DNA from: Acidimicrobiia bacterium
GTDB taxonomy: Bacteria; Actinomycetota; Acidimicrobiia; Spongiisociales; UBA11373
Length of the DNA stretch: 49,008 nucleotides
Reading direction: 5' to 3'
NCBI GenBank assembly: GCA_016215655.1
Contig: JACRIT010000045.1
Location: 1-49,008, forward strand
Shown here: one piece after another, positions 46,313 to 49,008 of the stretch
Position numbering within the stretch: the stretch's first letter is position 1
Layout of the letters: each line of letters begins with the position of its first letter
Made by a program: the position numbers and the translations under genes
Notes under the pieces: model-generated
Told to the model about the DNA's origin: nothing
Seen by the model: the letters and a program-made list of their open reading frames with translations, nothing else
Databases searched by the model: none

Positions 46313-46346
46313 GAAGCGGGGGCGGCCATCGGGCCGCCCCCGCTTC
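46313..46346. terminator. perfect 15-bp hairpin terminator after livK
   Basis: GAAGCGGGGGCGGCC (46313-46327), loop ATCG, and the exact complement (46332-46346). No T-tract. It ends the liv locus. Confidence 0.82.
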
Positions 46347-46359
46347 GCGTTGCGGGCGT

Positions 46360-46426
46360 GCCGCCAGCCTCCAGCCAGACGCGTCGGCTCGTCACCGCCC
46401 GCTCGGGCTGGTAGCCGACAGCCACC
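46360..46426. repeat. inverted heptamer arrays, GCCTCCA / AGCCGAC type
   Basis: Units GCCGCCA and GCCTCCA (46360-46373) run into CCAGA (46375-46379), with the core CCAGACGCGTCGG resembling those at 8082 and 17083. A right arm of GGCTGGT, AGCCGAC and AGCCACC (46406-46426) follows. The element lies just after the livK terminator. Confidence 0.72.
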
Positions 46427-46466
46427 AGATTTGCCCGCGTTCTCCTTCGCCTGCTCTACTTCCGCC

Positions 46467-47405
46467 ATGTCCACTCCTCCCGCCCAGGGTCGGATCTGGT
46501 CGGTGTTCCTCCTCATCAGCATCGGCTGGGGCACCGGCGGGGTGATGACGCGGGTCGCCTTCGATGAGGGGCTCGAGTCGTTCGCCATCGTCGCCATCAG
46601 CTCCACGATCGCCGCGGTCGCGGTCGTGGTGTACGCGGTGGCGGTGCGTCACGGTTTCAGCGTCGGTCCGCTGGGGTGGCGGGTGGGGGCGGTGATGTCG
46701 GTGATGAGCGTCACCATCCCGTTCCTCAGTCGCAACTTCGCTCTCCAGTACGCCTCGGCCGGCTTCGTCGGGCTCGCCTCCGCCCTGGTCCCGTTGGCCA
46801 CCGCCATCACCGCCCACTTCATGCTCCCCGACGAGCCCCTGGATCGCAGCACGATGACGGGACTCATCGTGGCGTTGTCCGGAGTCGCGGTGTTGGTGCT
46901 CTCCGGCGATGCCGGCATCGGCGAGGGGGGACGCCCTGCGCTCTCCGGTGTGCTCGCCCTCGCGGGTGTGGTGTCGGTGGCGCTCGGCGGGGTCTACGCC
47001 AAGCGCCACGCCGGGGGATACTCGCCGCTGGCGGTCGCCGGGGTGCAGTTCGTGTTCGGGGCCGTGATCACCACCGTGCTCATGCTGGTGATCGAAGGAG
47101 CCCCGGCCAATCCCACCGCCGCGGGATGGGGGACCCTCGGGTACATCGCCATCGTGTCCACCTTCATCCCGGTGGCGCTGTACTACTGGCTGTTGCGCCA
47201 CGTGACGGTGACCTACTCGGCGGCCATCGGCTATGTCATCCCGCTCATCGCCGTCGCCGTCGGGGTCATCGCCCTCGACGAGCAGCTGCAGCCGGGGATC
47301 GTCGCCGGCGGCGCCCTCATCCTCGCCGGAGTGGTGCTGACCGACCGCGCCCGGCGCCGGCGGGCAACGGCCGACGCCGAGACGGTGCCGCCGACGTCGG
47401 TGTGA
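46467..47405 (+). CDS. EamA/DMT-superfamily transporter
   Basis: 312 residues with ten transmembrane helices in two EamA halves (ISIGWGTGGVMTRVAFDEGL onward; VVSVALGGVYAKRHAGGYSPLAVAGVQFVFGAVIT onward) and the usual VTYSAAIGYVIPLIAVAVGVIALDEQL end. Members export amino acids or other metabolites; the substrate is not predictable. ATG 46467 is chosen; the open frame upstream runs through the heptamer element and is not coding-like. Confidence 0.88.
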   Translation: MSTPPAQGRIWSVFLLISIGWGTGGVMTRVAFDEGLESFAIVAISSTIAAVAVVVYAVAVRHGFSVGPLGWRVGAVMSVMSVTIPFLSRNFALQYASAGFVGLASALVPLATAITAHFMLPDEPLDRSTMTGLIVALSGVAVLVLSGDAGIGEGGRPALSGVLALAGVVSVALGGVYAKRHAGGYSPLAVAGVQFVFGAVITTVLMLVIEGAPANPTAAGWGTLGYIAIVSTFIPVALYYWLLRHVTVTYSAAIGYVIPLIAVAVGVIALDEQLQPGIVAGGALILAGVVLTDRARRRRATADAETVPPTSV

Positions 47406-47413
47406 GCGAAGGC

Positions 47414-47582
47414 GTCTCCAGTCGCCAATCCCCAGTCACCAGGAAGGCAGCCGGCTTGCCGCAATGCGCAATGCGCTCAGAACCACGCGATTCCGGGCTT
47501 CTGTCCTCTGCCGTCTGCCCTCTGTCCATCCGGTACTCGGTCCCGGCAGCCCGTGCCTTCGCGCATTGCGAATTGCGCATTG
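47414..47582. repeat. composite heptamer arrays, four word types, with TCAGA
   Basis: 47414-47476 is nine units in one unbroken 7-bp phase: GTCTCCA-like units at the start, GC-rich intermediates, and AATGCGC twice at the end, directly followed by TCAGA (47477-47481). Four CCTCTGC-type units (47504-47531) and three CGCATTG/CGAATTG units (47562-47582) follow, the last complementary to the AATGCGC end. This is the bulk of the 269-bp spacer before the GrdE-like gene. Confidence 0.82.
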
Positions 47583-47674
47583 CGGAGGCCCTGTCCGGAT
47601 TCGCCCTGGCGCCCTGGCTAGTCTGGCCTCACGATTTGGTCTGATGGTATGACCATTGGCATGATGGGCGGGCG

Positions 47675-48952
47675 ATGAAGCATCCGATCGGGCTCCAGGT
47701 GCACACGGTCGAAATCGGTGAGGTTCGGTTGGGACCCGCCACCGGGATCGCCGGCGGGGTGCTCACCGTGGGGACCTCGCAGGTCGCCGATCTCGTGCTC
47801 TCCGACCCTCGCATCGCCGCGGTGCAGGTCGAGGTGGCCCAGCCCGGTGAAGACGCCCGGATCGTGCACTGTCTCGACGCCGTGGAGCCGCGGACCAAGG
47901 TCGGCGACGGGGTGGTGTTCCCCGGTTTCCTCGGCGGCATGGCCACCGTGGGATCCGGACACACCCTCCGTCTGGCCGGGGTGAGCGTCCTCGTCTCCAG
48001 CCGGTACCCCAAGCCGTTCTCCGGGCTGCTCCAGGCGCGCGAGGCGGTGGTGGACATGTCCGGTCCCACCTCCGTCTACAGCCCGTTCTCCCGGGTGCGC
48101 AACGTCGTGCTCGTGCTCACCCCGAACCCCGACATCGAGAACGACGACTACGACGACGCCGCCCGGCGGGCCGGACTGCGGGTCGCCGAGTTCCTCGCCC
48201 GCGCCGCCGTGGGCATCCCGCCCGACGACACCGTCACCTTCGACTTCTCCACCCGCGATCCCGGATTGCCCAACGTCGTCTACTTCTATCAATTGCAGGG
48301 ACAGGGACGGATGGCGGACACGTTCCTGTATGGGCGCGACATCCACAATCTCGTGCCGACGCTTATCCACCCCGGAGAGGTGATGGATGGCGCCATCGTG
48401 TGCGGCGTGTACGTGTACTCGTGCTACAAGAACGCCACCTACCTGCACCAGAACAACCCGATCATCTGGGAGTTGCGCGCCCGCCACGGCCGGGACCTCA
48501 ACTTCGTGGGGATCATCATCAAGCGGGGACACAACTACACCCAGGACGACAAGGAGCGATCGTCACGATGGGCGGCGAAGCTCGCCGGGATGCTCGAGGC
48601 CGATGGGGCGGTGCTCACCGCCGAGGGTGGGGGCAACTCCGCCATCGACATGATGCTGGCCTGCCAGTACCTCGAGCAGGCGGGTATCGAAACCGTGGTG
48701 GTCTCGTCCGAGGCGGCCGGCGCCGACGGCTACTCGTGCCCGTTGTTCTATTCGGTGCCCGAGGCCGACGCCATCGTCAGTGTCGGCTCGGAGGACGAGA
48801 TCGTGCCGATGCCGGTCGTCTCCCGCGTCATCGGTGACGCAGTACTGCTCGATGGGACCCCGGCCGCCGGACCGTTCGACCTGAAGATGTACTACCACTA
48901 CTGCGGGACCAATCAGCTGGGGGCGAACGTGCTCATGGGGAGGGCGTTCTGA
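47675..48952 (+). CDS. GrdE/PrdA-like reductase subunit homologue
   Basis: 425 residues resembling the proprotein (component B) of glycine/sarcosine/betaine and D-proline reductases along its whole length: VAQPGEDARIVHCLDAVEPRTKVGDGVVFPGFLG, VDMSGPTSVYSPFSR, NVVYFYQLQGQGRMADTFLYGRDIHNLVPTLIHPGEVMDGAIV, YKNATYLHQNNP and HGRDLNFVGIIIKRG. As I recall the family, GrdE is cleaved at Asn-Cys to form a pyruvoyl group; here the aligned pair is Val245-Tyr246, with Cys at 243 and 250, so normal maturation is doubtful. No in-frame TGA. A partner (GrdB-like) may lie beyond the window. Confidence 0.8.
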   Translation: MKHPIGLQVHTVEIGEVRLGPATGIAGGVLTVGTSQVADLVLSDPRIAAVQVEVAQPGEDARIVHCLDAVEPRTKVGDGVVFPGFLGGMATVGSGHTLRLAGVSVLVSSRYPKPFSGLLQAREAVVDMSGPTSVYSPFSRVRNVVLVLTPNPDIENDDYDDAARRAGLRVAEFLARAAVGIPPDDTVTFDFSTRDPGLPNVVYFYQLQGQGRMADTFLYGRDIHNLVPTLIHPGEVMDGAIVCGVYVYSCYKNATYLHQNNPIIWELRARHGRDLNFVGIIIKRGHNYTQDDKERSSRWAAKLAGMLEADGAVLTAEGGGNSAIDMMLACQYLEQAGIETVVVSSEAAGADGYSCPLFYSVPEADAIVSVGSEDEIVPMPVVSRVIGDAVLLDGTPAAGPFDLKMYYHYCGTNQLGANVLMGRAF

Positions 48953-48960
48953 TGCGGGGA

Positions 48961-49006
48961 CGCAATTCGCAATTCGCAATTCGTGCGCAATACGCAATAC
49001 GCAATA
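48961..49006. repeat. heptamer arrays at window end, CGCAATT and CGCAATA
   Basis: Three exact CGCAATT units (48961-48981), a 4-bp step, then three exact CGCAATA units (48986-49006) reaching the right edge. They follow the stop of the GrdE-like gene by 8 bp and are the most perfect units in the window, which suggests recent expansion. Confidence 0.85.
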
Positions 49007-49008
49007 CG

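Noticed and set aside
47675-48952. Selenocysteine-encoding TGA in the reductase-like gene
   Set aside because: The frame is uninterrupted to its stop; the selenoprotein subunit of such reductases would be a different gene.

Overview
The window is high-GC, densely coded bacterial chromosome with no rRNA, tRNA, insertion sequence, prophage or CRISPR that I can see. The gene set points to an aerobic, heterotrophic actinobacterium: a WhiB regulator, a SenX3/RegX3-type phosphate two-component system with an actinobacterial PHO box, AhpE peroxiredoxin, a DUF2342 protein, a PcrA helicase with the C-terminal Tudor-like tail, lipoproteins with Thr-rich linkers, and many starts that look leaderless (TANNNT 6-7 bp before ATG or GTG). 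I would guess a lineage near Acidimicrobiia, but that placement is inference.

Layout. 1-5.5 kb: 3' part of a CheA/receiver hybrid, a lone type IV pilin-like protein, PcrA, an MgtC-family membrane protein. 5.6-10.8 kb: cobalamin-binding mutase subunit with succinyl-CoA synthetase (sucCD), uridine kinase, a beta-propeller lipoprotein, FolD. 10.9-15.7 kb: a five-gene membrane/redox cluster (Tat-exported four-cluster Fe-S protein, NrfD-like membrane protein, three exported proteins of unknown function) with no catalytic subunit. 15.8-24.3 kb: isocitrate and malate dehydrogenases, HU, SCP2 protein, aldolase-family enzyme, chagasin-like inhibitor, succinate dehydrogenase SdhCAB. 24.4-29.4 kb: WhiB, membrane adenylate cyclase, an ECF sigma/anti-sigma/RseB-like operon, AhpE. 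29.5-36.1 kb: phosphate regulon (regX3-senX3 divergent from pstSCAB-phoU). 36.2-38.9 kb: HtrA-like protease with a DUF2342 protein, divergent MoaE. 39.1-46.3 kb: a branched-chain-amino-acid-type ABC transporter (livF, livG, livH, livM, livK) with an acyl-CoA synthetase embedded in the operon. 46.4-49 kb: EamA exporter and a GrdE/PrdA-like reductase subunit homologue.

The central metabolic genes fit together: a B12 mutase subunit feeds succinyl-CoA to SucCD, with Icd, Mdh and SdhCAB completing much of the TCA cycle within 18 kb.

The most unusual signal is not a gene. At least fourteen intergenic spacers are filled with degenerate 7-bp tandem repeats. The repeated word differs from spacer to spacer and sometimes changes within one uninterrupted 7-bp phase. 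Several arrays stop at a YCAGA motif, followed by a GC-rich core that is partly shared between distant loci and then by inverted repeat arms. They resemble in kind the heptanucleotide STRR repeats described in filamentous cyanobacteria; I know of no description in actinobacteria, but could not search.
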